Assembly (NCBI RefSeq): GCF_016107685.1
Contig: NZ_JABASY010000003.1
Coordinates: 310,001-374,000 of the forward strand
Source: Brevibacterium yomogidense
GTDB taxonomy: Bacteria > Actinomycetota > Actinomycetes > Actinomycetales > Brevibacteriaceae
Length of the DNA: 64,000 nucleotides
Direction: 5' to 3'
How positions within the stretch are numbered: position 1 is the stretch's first letter; each line of letters starts with the position of its first letter. The position numbers were made by a program, and so were the translations under genes. The notes beneath the pieces are model-generated. The model worked only from the letters and a program-made list of their open reading frames with translations, ran no database searches and was not told where the DNA came from. Below are positions 26,593 to 35,382 of this stretch, piece by piece.

Positions 26593-27813
26593 ATGACGTG
26601 GGAAGAATCGTACCGAGAGCACGAGCTCTGGACGACTGTGGATGAGGCGCTCACTGCGCTCGTGGAGATAGCTGACGAGGGGATTGATGACGACGCACTA
26701 CAACTGCGGGCAATGCTGACCCAGATCGCCGGGCATTCGGACAGTCCTCACCCTGCCCTCACTAGCCCTCACCTGACGTCAGTTAACAAATGCCTGGAAT
26801 CGATCCTCTCTGCAATTCCAGACAACCTTCCCTCGGTGTTCGTAAAGCGACCCAACCAAAATCAGCCATCGCTCTTTACTCAACTCGCACAGTATGTCAG
26901 GTCGTGGCCAGCAACCGGGTCGACAAGCATTCGAGGATTGAACTCGCAAGTGACTCAGATTGTAGGATCGCTCGCGTCTCTCAATGAAGTCATCAACGAA
27001 CGGCTCACCGAGCTGACTGCCGAGGTGGAGCAAATCAAGGCGACCGCCACAGCGTCACTTGAACAGCACCAGTCCGATCTGTCGGAGAAGCGTGCGGAGC
27101 ACGCCACCACTCTCGAGGAGATGTCAACCGAGCTAAAGACGAAGTTTGAGGAGCTGGATGAGGCACTGGACGAGGCTGATGGGACGATTGAGCAGCAGAA
27201 GACGCGCCTCGACAGCGCCCTCACCTCCCATCAGGAGGCGTTCATGAAGCTTCAAGAGGAGCTCTCCCAAGAGTGGAAGGAGCGCCTTTCGTCGAGCGAC
27301 GGGCAACTTCAGGCGCACGTTGCAGCGATGGAGCAATATGAAGAGGAATCGCGCCAGGTCCTTTCCGCCGTCGGCGTGAACGCAACCGCGACGGACTACG
27401 GGCGGTACGCAAACGAACAGTCACTCGCGGCGAACCGATGGCGAATCGGGGCCGTGGTCGCACTGTCGATCGCTGCCGTTGCATTCCTGGCCGCCGCGAG
27501 CCTGTCGTTCTTTGGAATCGGCACGAACCTCGACTGGTGGCAGGTCGTCGTGCAAAAGGTAGGTGCCCCTGCGGGAGCCGCCGCACTCGGGTATCTGCTC
27601 CTCCAAGAATCGGGCCAGCATCGAAAGGAGGAGCGTGCGGCGCGCCAGGTCCAGCTGACACTTACTGCGCTTGAGCCGTTCATTGCTAACCTCCCAGCGA
27701 AGCAACAAGAGCTGATCCGTGTCGAGACGGCTCAGAGCATCTTCGCGCCCCAGCGAGGAGGGGACAAAAAGACGGTCCCTGGGGCGAGGGAATACGCGAC
27801 AAGTTCGCAGTAA
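26593..27813 (+). CDS. Coiled-coil protein with two membrane helices, 406 aa
   Basis: An N-terminal helical region is followed by a long coiled coil (about residues 120-285, heptads rich in Glu, Leu, Gln and Lys such as LTELTAEVEQIKATA and ELKTKFEELDEALDEA). Two hydrophobic segments come next (IGAVVALSIAAVAFLAAASL and the weaker VGAPAGAAALGYLLL), then a charged tail. I do not recognise a family. The ATG at 26593 is chosen because AGGAG is seven bases upstream; a longer frame from 26554 lacks this. Divergent from the type ISP enzyme inside the defence island, it could be an accessory or membrane-acting defence protein, but that is only context. Confidence 0.7.
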   Translation: MTWEESYREHELWTTVDEALTALVEIADEGIDDDALQLRAMLTQIAGHSDSPHPALTSPHLTSVNKCLESILSAIPDNLPSVFVKRPNQNQPSLFTQLAQYVRSWPATGSTSIRGLNSQVTQIVGSLASLNEVINERLTELTAEVEQIKATATASLEQHQSDLSEKRAEHATTLEEMSTELKTKFEELDEALDEADGTIEQQKTRLDSALTSHQEAFMKLQEELSQEWKERLSSSDGQLQAHVAAMEQYEEESRQVLSAVGVNATATDYGRYANEQSLAANRWRIGAVVALSIAAVAFLAAASLSFFGIGTNLDWWQVVVQKVGAPAGAAALGYLLLQESGQHRKEERAARQVQLTLTALEPFIANLPAKQQELIRVETAQSIFAPQRGGDKKTVPGAREYATSSQ

Positions 27814-27816
27814 TTG

Positions 27817-27948
27817 TCAGAAGGGGATGCCACCGCCGATCATTTCGAAACGAGCGCCACGGTCAACGGCACGGGTGCGAGCCTCTAGTGCCTGAGCCAG
27901 CTCAGTATCCACGTCATTTCGGCAGATTCCGATGTGCCGTCAATTATG
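27817..27948 (-). pseudogene. Short C-terminal coding remnant, reverse strand
   Basis: An open stretch reads ICRNDVDTELAQALEART and RAVDRGARFEMIGGGIPF before a stop at 27817-27819. An in-frame stop lies just upstream and there is no start codon, so it is the tail of a lost gene. Codon usage looks coding. Family not recognised. Confidence 0.35.
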
Positions 27949-27959
27949 GCTAAAATTGA

Positions 27960-28184
27960 GCGCCCAAGTTCGTCGAATGTGCCAGCCGCACCGTCCATAG
28001 AGATGCCAGAATAGATTTCTGGGCCTCGATCCTCAATGCAAAGGTCATCGACGAGTTCATCCGGGAGAGCGATCGGGATTCAGTGCTAGCGTCCTGGCGC
28101 ACAGCCCGTGAGGAAAGCCTGTTTTTGGATAAGTCTGCTGGCACCGAACACACACTTCTAGAGTCCTACTTGTACAGACTTTGA
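27960..28184 (+). pseudogene. Short C-terminal coding remnant, forward strand
   Basis: After an in-frame TGA at 27957-27959 the frame stays open for 74 codons and reads RIDFWASILNAKVIDEFIRE, SVLASWRTAREESLFLD and TLLESYLYRL to a stop at 28182-28184. There is no start codon. The helical, charged sequence looks like genuine protein. It appears to be the end of a truncated gene; I cannot name it. Confidence 0.4.
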
Positions 28185-29292
28185 GCGCCGATGACGTCAT
28201 CTCGCTCCATTGACTCCGGACGCAACTATTCGAGCATCTTCTTCAACGGCACCTGGCTCGCAGATCATAGACTGCTCCCTCTGGACATGGACGAACGCCG
28301 CGAGTGTGTTCGCTGCTACCAACAGATTCACGGCGTCTCCGTCATCTGGCGAAGTAGCTCCTCGCCGATGTAACGGTCGCAGTGCTGCAAACGCCGGGGC
28401 AACCGAGGACGAACCCATAAACGTCCACTCCCCCAAGACCGCGCAACCGAGGTCGGTCGCTCGTGCTGACGTCATCTGCAGGACGACGCGCCGCACACTG
28501 CGCGGTACGGCCGCAGACGGACCCGGAGGAATCCGTGGCGATCATCGACACCGCCCTTCCGTCCACCATCCGCACCAATTTCTCCGTCGCGCGGGCTGCT
28601 GCCAAACTACCGGATGACGACCCAGGTCACGTCCTCGTGCTCGCCAACGAGCGGGCCGTCGGACTCCTACCCGAGCCGCAGTTGTAGACGACGGAGGCGA
28701 TCTCTCCCGCGCGCGTCGCACATCCGCGAGCCCCGTCCCGGCAAGTGAAACAGACTCGGCCAGTTAACACTCTTGAGATTCGGTCGCGGAGAGCCAACCA
28801 AACCGACGATGCCTCGGAAGCAGCTCTTCCCCGACGTCACGGCACGGGCTGAGAGCGACGAGCTGCTAATCGCGACCTTCCGCAATCACCGAGAAGTCAT
28901 TGGCTCCGTGGCTGACCAGCCACAGACATCCTCCCTACCCACAAGTCGAGCGACAGGGAGGCGGAGCAGCGTCTACTCACCGTCCTACCGGAAGCGCCGT
29001 CTTAGCGGCGCCGGCAGGACGCGCGCCCATGCGGAGCACCAACACTCAGGAGTACGGGACGCTCCCGGCCTCATCCAGTCGGACCGCACAAGTCGAAGGC
29101 CCAGCGGCTCTATTACCGGCTGGGGTTGCTCATCTCCCAGCTCCACCAGGCTCCCCTTCCCACCTCACGCGGGAGTCTAGTGACCGTCTTCCGGTGCGGC
29201 CTTGTACTGGTGAACACGATAGACCCACCGCCCGGGCACGCACTCGTAGGCGCTGTGGGGAAGCGTGTCGTGCTTCTCGTGAACCCCCAATG
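28185..29292. other. Debris region at the right edge of the accessory segment
   Basis: About 1.1 kb with several short frames but no complete recognisable gene other than the small frame at 28535. Possible remnants are MPRKQLFPDVTARAESDELL from 28809 (forward) and an open, startless frame ending near 29298 that includes AQRLYYRLGLLISQLHQ and GKRVVLLVNPQ. These may be pieces of deleted genes at an integration or deletion boundary. No tRNA or attachment repeat was seen. Confidence 0.35.
28535..28687 (+). CDS. Small protein of unknown function, 50 aa
   Basis: A GTG at 28535 follows a strong GGAGGA ribosome binding site at 28525-28530 by four bases. The product begins MAIIDTALPSTIRTNFSVAR and ends LVLANERAVGLLPEPQL. 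There is no signal peptide or membrane segment. It may be a real small gene or the 5' end of a truncated one; the surrounding debris makes the second option plausible. Confidence 0.4.
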   Translation: MAIIDTALPSTIRTNFSVARAAAKLPDDDPGHVLVLANERAVGLLPEPQL

Positions 29293-29321
29293 TTGAACGA
29301 TTGTTAAGTCTGCGCTAGAAC
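29293..29321 (+). promoter_or_regulatory. Candidate promoter of the SDR gene
   Basis: TTGAAC at 29293-29298 and TAGAAC at 29316-29321 are separated by exactly 17 bases, about 50 bases upstream of the SDR start. The same TTGAAC with 17-base spacing occurs before the Ltp lipoprotein gene. Confidence 0.5.
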
Positions 29322-29371
29322 TGTGGCTGTACCCACACGCAACGGCGCACGCCGGGATCGAGGACACACGC

Positions 29372-30112
<741 letters not shown>

Positions 30113-30152
30113 TCGCCAGCAGGCTTATCAGCACTTCGCTGACCATTCTCTC

Positions 30153-30210
30153 CTGACAGGCACAACGATCCCCGCACTCTTCGACGTGCGGGGATCGTTG
30201 TGCCTGTCAG
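30153..30210. terminator. Perfect bidirectional hairpin between convergent genes
   Basis: A perfect inverted repeat with 25-base arms starting CTGACAGGCACAACG and an eight-base loop lies between the SDR gene and the AarF-like kinase gene; its right arm overlaps the kinase stop codon. It should terminate both transcripts. Confidence 0.8.
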
Positions 30211-32246
30211 CCTCTGCGATCGCTGGCTCCGTTGCCTGGCTGACGCGCGAATACGAGCATGAGTGCCCGCATGCTCAAGACGAAGCCTCCGAACAGCAGG
30301 ACGAATCCGAAGAAGGTGTACAGGTGGATACCGGCTGCCAGCAGCGGGCCCGCGTCACTGATGATGAGCATGATCGCACCCAGCACAGCGGCACCGGCCA
30401 GCACTGCGATGATCATCTGCTGGAACAGGTTGGTGAGGAAGACACGGTCGGAGGGGTTTGCGAGCATCCGCACGTTCATCGAGAACCGCCCCTGCTCCAG
30501 GTCCTCACTGATCTTGTCCACCCGTCGCGGCAGGCGCTCAAGCGCCGGCAGGAGTGAGACGACCCGGTGCTGCAGCGCGTCCTTGATGTTGGTCGTGGCG
30601 AACCTGTCCTTCATGAGACGGCCGCCCTGTTCCCGTGCGACCTCGACGACGTCGAAGTCCGGATCGATGACGCTCAGTGTCCCTTCGACCGTGGCCAGCG
30701 CGCGGAAAGCCGCACCGATCTGGGCGGGGACGGAGAAGCCGTGGCCCAGCACCAGTGAGAAGAGGTCGTCGAACATCTTCGCGCCGCTGATGGACCGTCC
30801 GCCGTGCCGATAGCGGGTGATGAGCTCCCCCACAGCGCGTTCCACTGCCCGCTCGTTCAGATCATCGGGTCGGTCGAGCAGCTCGATGAGCGCATCCGTC
30901 GCCCCGGCGGTGTCGTTCTTGTCGATCGCGTAGAGCATCATCCCCACCGACCTCTGGGTCCCCGGATCCAGACGACCCACAGAGCCGAAGTCCAGCAGCC
31001 CCAGCGAGCCGTCCGGGGTGATGAAGATGTTGCCGGGGTGCAGATCCGCGTGGAACACCCCCACGGTGATGATCTGCTCCAGCGTCACACCCAGCAGATC
31101 CGCGGCCAGCTCGCTGCGCTTCGTCGCGGACAGCCCCTCCAGCTGAGTGCTGGCAGACGACACGGGACCGCCGGGCAGCTTCTCCATGACCAGCAGCCGC
31201 TCACCGGACAGTTCCGCATACGCGTGCGGGACGGACACCGAGTGCTTCCCGATGTCCTGGAGGGACGCTTCGATGCTGCGCATGTTGTCCAGCTCGATGC
31301 GGTAGTCCAGCTCCTCCTCGAGGGATTCCGCGAAACCGAGCGCCAGCCCGTGGACCCCCAGATTCCGCCCCCACACGGTGGTGCGTTCCAGCCAGCGGGC
31401 CAGTCGGAGGATGATGTCGAGGTCCCGGGTCACCTGTTCGAGTGCCTTGGGCCGCTGGATCTTCACGATCACCTGCGTCCCATCCAGGAGCGTCGCCTCG
31501 TGCACCTGCGCGACCGAAGCCGCCGCCAGGGGCGTCGAGTTCACCTGACGAAAGACCGCGTCGAGGTCTCCGCCCACCCTGTCCGCCAGGGCCGGTTCGA
31601 TGACCTCCCACGGTTCCGGTGCCACGCTGGTCTGCAGGCTCTCGAGCTCCTCGACGAACACCGCCGGAAGGATGTCCCGGCGGGTCGAGAGCATCTGCCC
31701 CATCTTCACGAAGGTGACGCCCGCTTCGCTCAGCGAATCACGCAGAGCACGCGCCGTCTTCCGCTGACGGTCGGGGCGGTCGCTGCTGCGGCCGAACCCG
31801 CGGATCTGCGACCCCAAGCCGTGGCGCACGGCGATGGCGATGACTTCGGAGTAGCGGCGGCCTCGGCGGTTGCGGGCCTTCCAGCCGAACAGGACGGACC
31901 GCACGGTCGGCAGCGAACCGGTGGGCACGGCGACTTCGATGACGACGAGGGCACCGACCCCCAGGGCGAAGATCCAGCAGGTGGCCAGCACGAGGAACAT
32001 CGCGGCGATCGGCGGTGCGACCTCCAGGCCGCCCGGGTTCTGGCCCGTCGCCGCACGGAACAGGTACTGCACTGTCAGCGCCATGACGCCGCTCATCACC
32101 AGACCGACCGCGATGGTGCGGGGCCAGCCGGTGGGGACGCCCAGCACTCGGCGGACGACCACAGCGGCGAGCCACGACTGCAGCGCGAGGAACAGGAAGG
32201 CAGCGACGACGACGAGGACGTACCCGCCGAAATCCAGGACCTCCAT
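30207..32246 (-). CDS. AarF/ABC1/UbiB-family protein kinase-like membrane protein, 679 aa
   Basis: The N-terminal 110 residues hold three to four membrane helices. The ABC1 domain follows with the family-specific KxGQ motif (FVKMGQMLSTRRDILP), an Ala-rich loop region (PLAAASVAQVHEA), VIVKIQRP with the ATP-site lysine, FHADLHPGNIF and LLDFGSVGRLD as catalytic and metal loops. Two more helices end the protein. Family members support quinone or lipid metabolism through an atypical ATPase activity. The downstream (left) end abuts the bidirectional hairpin, and the start coincides with the stop of the NYN gene, so the two are cotranscribed. Confidence 0.88.
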   Translation of the reverse strand: MEVLDFGGYVLVVVAAFLFLALQSWLAAVVVRRVLGVPTGWPRTIAVGLVMSGVMALTVQYLFRAATGQNPGGLEVAPPIAAMFLVLATCWIFALGVGALVVIEVAVPTGSLPTVRSVLFGWKARNRRGRRYSEVIAIAVRHGLGSQIRGFGRSSDRPDRQRKTARALRDSLSEAGVTFVKMGQMLSTRRDILPAVFVEELESLQTSVAPEPWEVIEPALADRVGGDLDAVFRQVNSTPLAAASVAQVHEATLLDGTQVIVKIQRPKALEQVTRDLDIILRLARWLERTTVWGRNLGVHGLALGFAESLEEELDYRIELDNMRSIEASLQDIGKHSVSVPHAYAELSGERLLVMEKLPGGPVSSASTQLEGLSATKRSELAADLLGVTLEQIITVGVFHADLHPGNIFITPDGSLGLLDFGSVGRLDPGTQRSVGMMLYAIDKNDTAGATDALIELLDRPDDLNERAVERAVGELITRYRHGGRSISGAKMFDDLFSLVLGHGFSVPAQIGAAFRALATVEGTLSVIDPDFDVVEVAREQGGRLMKDRFATTNIKDALQHRVVSLLPALERLPRRVDKISEDLEQGRFSMNVRMLANPSDRVFLTNLFQQMIIAVLAGAAVLGAIMLIISDAGPLLAAGIHLYTFFGFVLLFGGFVLSMRALMLVFARQPGNGASDRRG

Positions 32247-33211
32247 CAGGACCGCTTGCCGCCCGAGCGCTTCCGCAGGCGCACATGCATCTGCCCCGAG
32301 TCCGTGCGGTGGTCCAGGTAGGCCTGTTCGGTGATCAGGTCGCTCAGCTTCCGGTGGCCGAAGTCGCGTGGGTCGAAATCAGCATGAGTCCGGTTGAGGT
32401 GCTGTCCCAGCAGACTCAGGGAGGCCCACCCGTCGTCACCACTGGTGGCGTTGATCGCCTTCGTCAGAGCACTCTGCAAGTTGATGCGCGACGCGGTTCC
32501 GCTTCCGCCGGAGCGGCCGCCGTCGTCCTGCCCGTCCGCCGAGTCCGCATCGTCCTCGTCCACACCCTCGTGGGAGAAGGTGACGGCATACCCGCTCCTG
32601 CTGTCGCTGGTGGCTTCACGAGTGTCAGTCTTCGCGGCATCGCTCTTGGCGCTCTTGCTGCTGGAGGTTTTGCCGCCCGCAGGAGTCTTCGCCTCAGCGG
32701 TCTTGGCGGGTTCGCGGGTCTTCGGAGTCTCCTCCACCTCGGCGGTGTCGTCGTCGCTGCCCAGCAGCTCGAGGTAGATGAACTGGTCGACGGCGTTCCG
32801 CAGCGAGACAGGTGTGCGGCGGCGACCCAGGCCGATGACCTTCTTCCCCGATTCGCGCAGACGAGTGGCGAGCCGGGTGAAATCCGAGTCGGAGGAGACG
32901 ATCGCGAACGCCTCCACGTTCCCCATCCACAGCAGGTCCATCGCATCGATGATGAGCGCCGAGTCCGTGGAGTTCTTCCCCGTCGTGTACGCGAACTGCT
33001 GCACCGGCTGGATCGCCCACCGGTTGAGCTCCTTCTTCCACCCGGACAGCTGCGTCGTCGTCCAGTCGCCATACGCGCGCTTGATGGTGGGGGTGCCGTA
33101 AGCGGCCAGCTCTTCGAGCACCGCCCCCGTGTGAGTGGAGGACACGTTGTCGCAATCGATGAGGACAGCGATCCGCGTGTCGTCGTGGGAAGAGGTGGAG
33201 TGAGTCGCCAT
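32246..33211 (-). CDS. NYN domain RNase-like protein with OST-HTH domain, 321 aa
   Basis: The N-terminal NYN (PIN-like) domain shows acidic active-site residues: IDCDN (D19, D21), NSTDSALIIDAMD (D83) and IVSSDSDF (D108, D110). A Lys/Ala/Asp-rich linker of about 90 residues follows. The C-terminus (LQSALTKAINATSGDDGW to DFDPRDFGHRKLSDLI and MHVRLRKR) is an OST-HTH/LOTUS RNA-binding domain. Such LabA-like proteins are predicted RNA-processing nucleases. Its stop shares a base with the kinase start. Confidence 0.88.
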   Translation of the reverse strand: MATHSTSSHDDTRIAVLIDCDNVSSTHTGAVLEELAAYGTPTIKRAYGDWTTTQLSGWKKELNRWAIQPVQQFAYTTGKNSTDSALIIDAMDLLWMGNVEAFAIVSSDSDFTRLATRLRESGKKVIGLGRRRTPVSLRNAVDQFIYLELLGSDDDTAEVEETPKTREPAKTAEAKTPAGGKTSSSKSAKSDAAKTDTREATSDSRSGYAVTFSHEGVDEDDADSADGQDDGGRSGGSGTASRINLQSALTKAINATSGDDGWASLSLLGQHLNRTHADFDPRDFGHRKLSDLITEQAYLDHRTDSGQMHVRLRKRSGGKRS

Positions 33212-33395
33212 GCCCTCACCCTAGTGGGGAGGAGCGTGCCACCGGTATCGACGGACACCGGTGACGCCCAAACCAGCACTGCTGTTCGGCCCATTGTGGC
33301 GTCCCCCACATGCCCTTATGCGCACCCGCTTGTGGTTCCTAGGGTGGGTCTTGCACGGATCTTCTGATCGTGCTTTCTCTGTGAAAGGCAGTTCG

Positions 33396-34442
33396 ATGCG
33401 CGCGATAGTTTTCGAGGACTTCAAGACCTTCCCCACGCTCAAGGACGTCGACAAGCCGACTCCCGGCCCCGGCGATGTGCTCCTCAAGGTGGCAGGCGCG
33501 GGAGCGTGCCATTCGGACGTGTCGATCTACGACGAGTTCACGGCGGACAGCCCCGTCGCCTTCCGGCCCCCGTTCGTTCTGGGCCACGAGAACTCCGGAT
33601 GGATCGAGGAGCTGGGTGAAGGCGTGTCCGGCTTCCAGAAGGGCGACGCCTACCTGGTCTACGGGCCCATCGGCTGCGGACGCTGCCGCGCGTGCTCCCG
33701 TGGGCAGGACACGTACTGCGAGAACGCGGCGACGAACCCATACGCAGGTGTGGGACTGGGCCGCGACGGCGGCATGGCCGAGTACGTGACCGTGCCCGCC
33801 CGCAACCTGGTGCCCCTGGGCGACGCGGATCCGATCGCCGCGGCACCCCTGTCGGACGCCGGTCTCACCCCGTACCACGCGATCAAGGAGTCGCTGCCGA
33901 ACCTTGCAGGCGGTGGCAAGCACGCTCTGGTCATCGGGCTGGGCGGCCTGGGACAGATCGGCGTGCAGATGCTCACGGCGCTGACCGGCGCAACAGTCAT
34001 CGCGACGGACATGAAGGACGACGCGATGGCGAAGGCTGAAGCCGTCGGCGCCCTCACCGTCCCGGGCGGGCCCGACCAGGTCGAGAAGATCCGCGAGCTC
34101 ACCGGCGGCAAGGGTGTGGACGCAGCGTTCGACTTCGTGGGTGCGTCTGCGACGATCAGCGTGGCCGCGAAGTCGATAGCGTACAAGGGTCGCTGCACGA
34201 TCGTCGGCATCGCCGGTGGCACGTTCGAATGGTCGTTCTTCACGAACCCCTACGAGGCGACGCTCACCAACACGTACTGGGGAACGATCGAAGAACTCCA
34301 CGAGGTCGTCGACATGTACCGCGCCGGCCAGATCCACCCCGAGGTGGAGCAGTTCAGCCTGGAGGACGGGCTCGACGCCTACCGCAAGCTGCAGGCGGGC
34401 GAACTGTCCGCTCGCGCTGTCGTCGTACCGCACGGGAAGTGA
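33396..34442 (+). CDS. Zinc-dependent alcohol dehydrogenase (MDR family), 348 aa
   Basis: Catalytic zinc ligands are Cys38 (GACHSD) and His64-Glu65 (GHENSG); the structural zinc site is Cys94, Cys97, Cys100 and Cys108 (GCGRCRACSRGQDTYC). The cofactor loop GLGGLG lies at 181-186 and is followed by IATDMKDD, whose aspartate suggests NAD. It oxidises alcohols or reduces aldehydes in the cytosol; substrate unknown. The start at 33396 is chosen because the catalytic domain begins there and GAAAGG precedes it; an open frame back to 33261 is not homologous. It is monocistronic, with a terminator after it. Confidence 0.9.
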   Translation: MRAIVFEDFKTFPTLKDVDKPTPGPGDVLLKVAGAGACHSDVSIYDEFTADSPVAFRPPFVLGHENSGWIEELGEGVSGFQKGDAYLVYGPIGCGRCRACSRGQDTYCENAATNPYAGVGLGRDGGMAEYVTVPARNLVPLGDADPIAAAPLSDAGLTPYHAIKESLPNLAGGGKHALVIGLGGLGQIGVQMLTALTGATVIATDMKDDAMAKAEAVGALTVPGGPDQVEKIRELTGGKGVDAAFDFVGASATISVAAKSIAYKGRCTIVGIAGGTFEWSFFTNPYEATLTNTYWGTIEELHEVVDMYRAGQIHPEVEQFSLEDGLDAYRKLQAGELSARAVVVPHGK

Positions 34443-34472
34443 CATAGCCGCACGCCGCTGCGTGTGAAGCGA

Positions 34473-34511
34473 CTGGAGGCGTCCCCTTGAGGGGGCGCCT
34501 CCAGGTGTTTT
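34473..34511 (+). terminator. Rho-independent terminator after the alcohol dehydrogenase gene
   Basis: CTGGAGGCGtCCCC pairs with GGGGgCGCCTCCAG around TTGA, followed by GTGTTTT. Stem and T-run fit an intrinsic terminator. Confidence 0.8.
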
Positions 34512-34604
34512 AAGAGGACGTGGGGTCGATCGCGAGGCTGTCGCCCTTCTAGTGGGCTTCCAGTTGTTGACAGGGGCAGAACGGGCGGGCATGCTCAAAG
34601 ACAG

Positions 34605-34626
34605 AATCTGACATTGACGTCAGATT
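34605..34626 (+). promoter_or_regulatory. Candidate TetR operator
   Basis: A perfect inverted repeat AATCTGAC-ATTGAC-GTCAGATT lies 66 bases upstream of the TetR gene. TTGACG inside it (34614-34619) could be a -35 box, so binding would block transcription. Autoregulation by the adjacent TetR is inferred. Confidence 0.55.
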
Positions 34627-34691
34627 TGGTCGGGTGTGGGCTGACCCTGCTCGTGACCTGACCTCGCATCTAGAACAGAGGCGGCTCTCCC

Positions 34692-35369
34692 GTGACCAGT
34701 GCAACCCCTAGAGTCGAGAACTCCTCACAGGCTTCCACCCGCCCTGAGCATTCATCGAAAGGGCAGCGGACCCGCGCCCAGTTGGTGACTGCCGCACGTC
34801 AGGTGTTCGCCGAACACGGGTACTTCAACAGTCGGCTCTCCGACATCACAGACCGCGTGGGATGCTCGACCGGCACCCTCTATACGTACTTCCGCAACCG
34901 CGAAGACATCCTCGCCGCCGTCATTGAACACGCGCAGCAGAATGTCCTCCGCACTCCACACACCAGCGACACGGACGTCGACCCCGTCGAGCGGATCCAC
35001 CGCGCCAACAAGGAGTACATCGACTCCTACTGCGAGAACGCGGACCTCATGGCCGTGATGGAGCAGGTGTCCCACGTGGACCCGAGCATCAAAAAGGTCC
35101 GGAAGGACCGGTCGAACGCCTTCATCGCACGCAATGCGCGATCGATCGGCAAACTCCAGGACCAAGGCTTCGTCAACTCCACCCTGGACCCCCAGCTGGT
35201 GTCGAAAGCGCTGTCGTCGATGGTGAGCCGTCTCTGCTTCAACATCTACGTCGACGAGAAGGACCCCGCGTACGCCACCGAGGAAGGACGTGCGGAGCTC
35301 ATCCGCACCGTTTCCGTCCTCTGGACCGAAGCGCTGGGCCTTTCCATGCAGACGCAAAACCACTCATGA
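34692..35369 (+). CDS. TetR family regulator of the first TRAP-binding-protein group, 225 aa
   Basis: The DNA-binding helix-turn-helix is at about residues 27-75 (TRAQLVTAARQVFAEHGY, LSDITDRVGCSTGTLYTYFRNREDIL). The C-terminal ligand domain is variable. The gene begins with GTG at 34692 and lies 13 bases upstream of a TRAP solute-binding lipoprotein gene, so it likely controls that operon and itself through the inverted repeat at 34605-34626. The ligand is unknown; an acid or acyl-CoA is possible given the neighbours. Confidence 0.87.
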   Translation: MTSATPRVENSSQASTRPEHSSKGQRTRAQLVTAARQVFAEHGYFNSRLSDITDRVGCSTGTLYTYFRNREDILAAVIEHAQQNVLRTPHTSDTDVDPVERIHRANKEYIDSYCENADLMAVMEQVSHVDPSIKKVRKDRSNAFIARNARSIGKLQDQGFVNSTLDPQLVSKALSSMVSRLCFNIYVDEKDPAYATEEGRAELIRTVSVLWTEALGLSMQTQNHS

Positions 35370-35382
35370 CAAGGAGTGCAGA

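Noticed and set aside
28900..29307. Forward frame of 135 codons before the SDR gene
   Set aside because: No recognisable domain or ribosome binding site and composition like noncoding high-GC DNA; it crosses the SDR promoter candidate.
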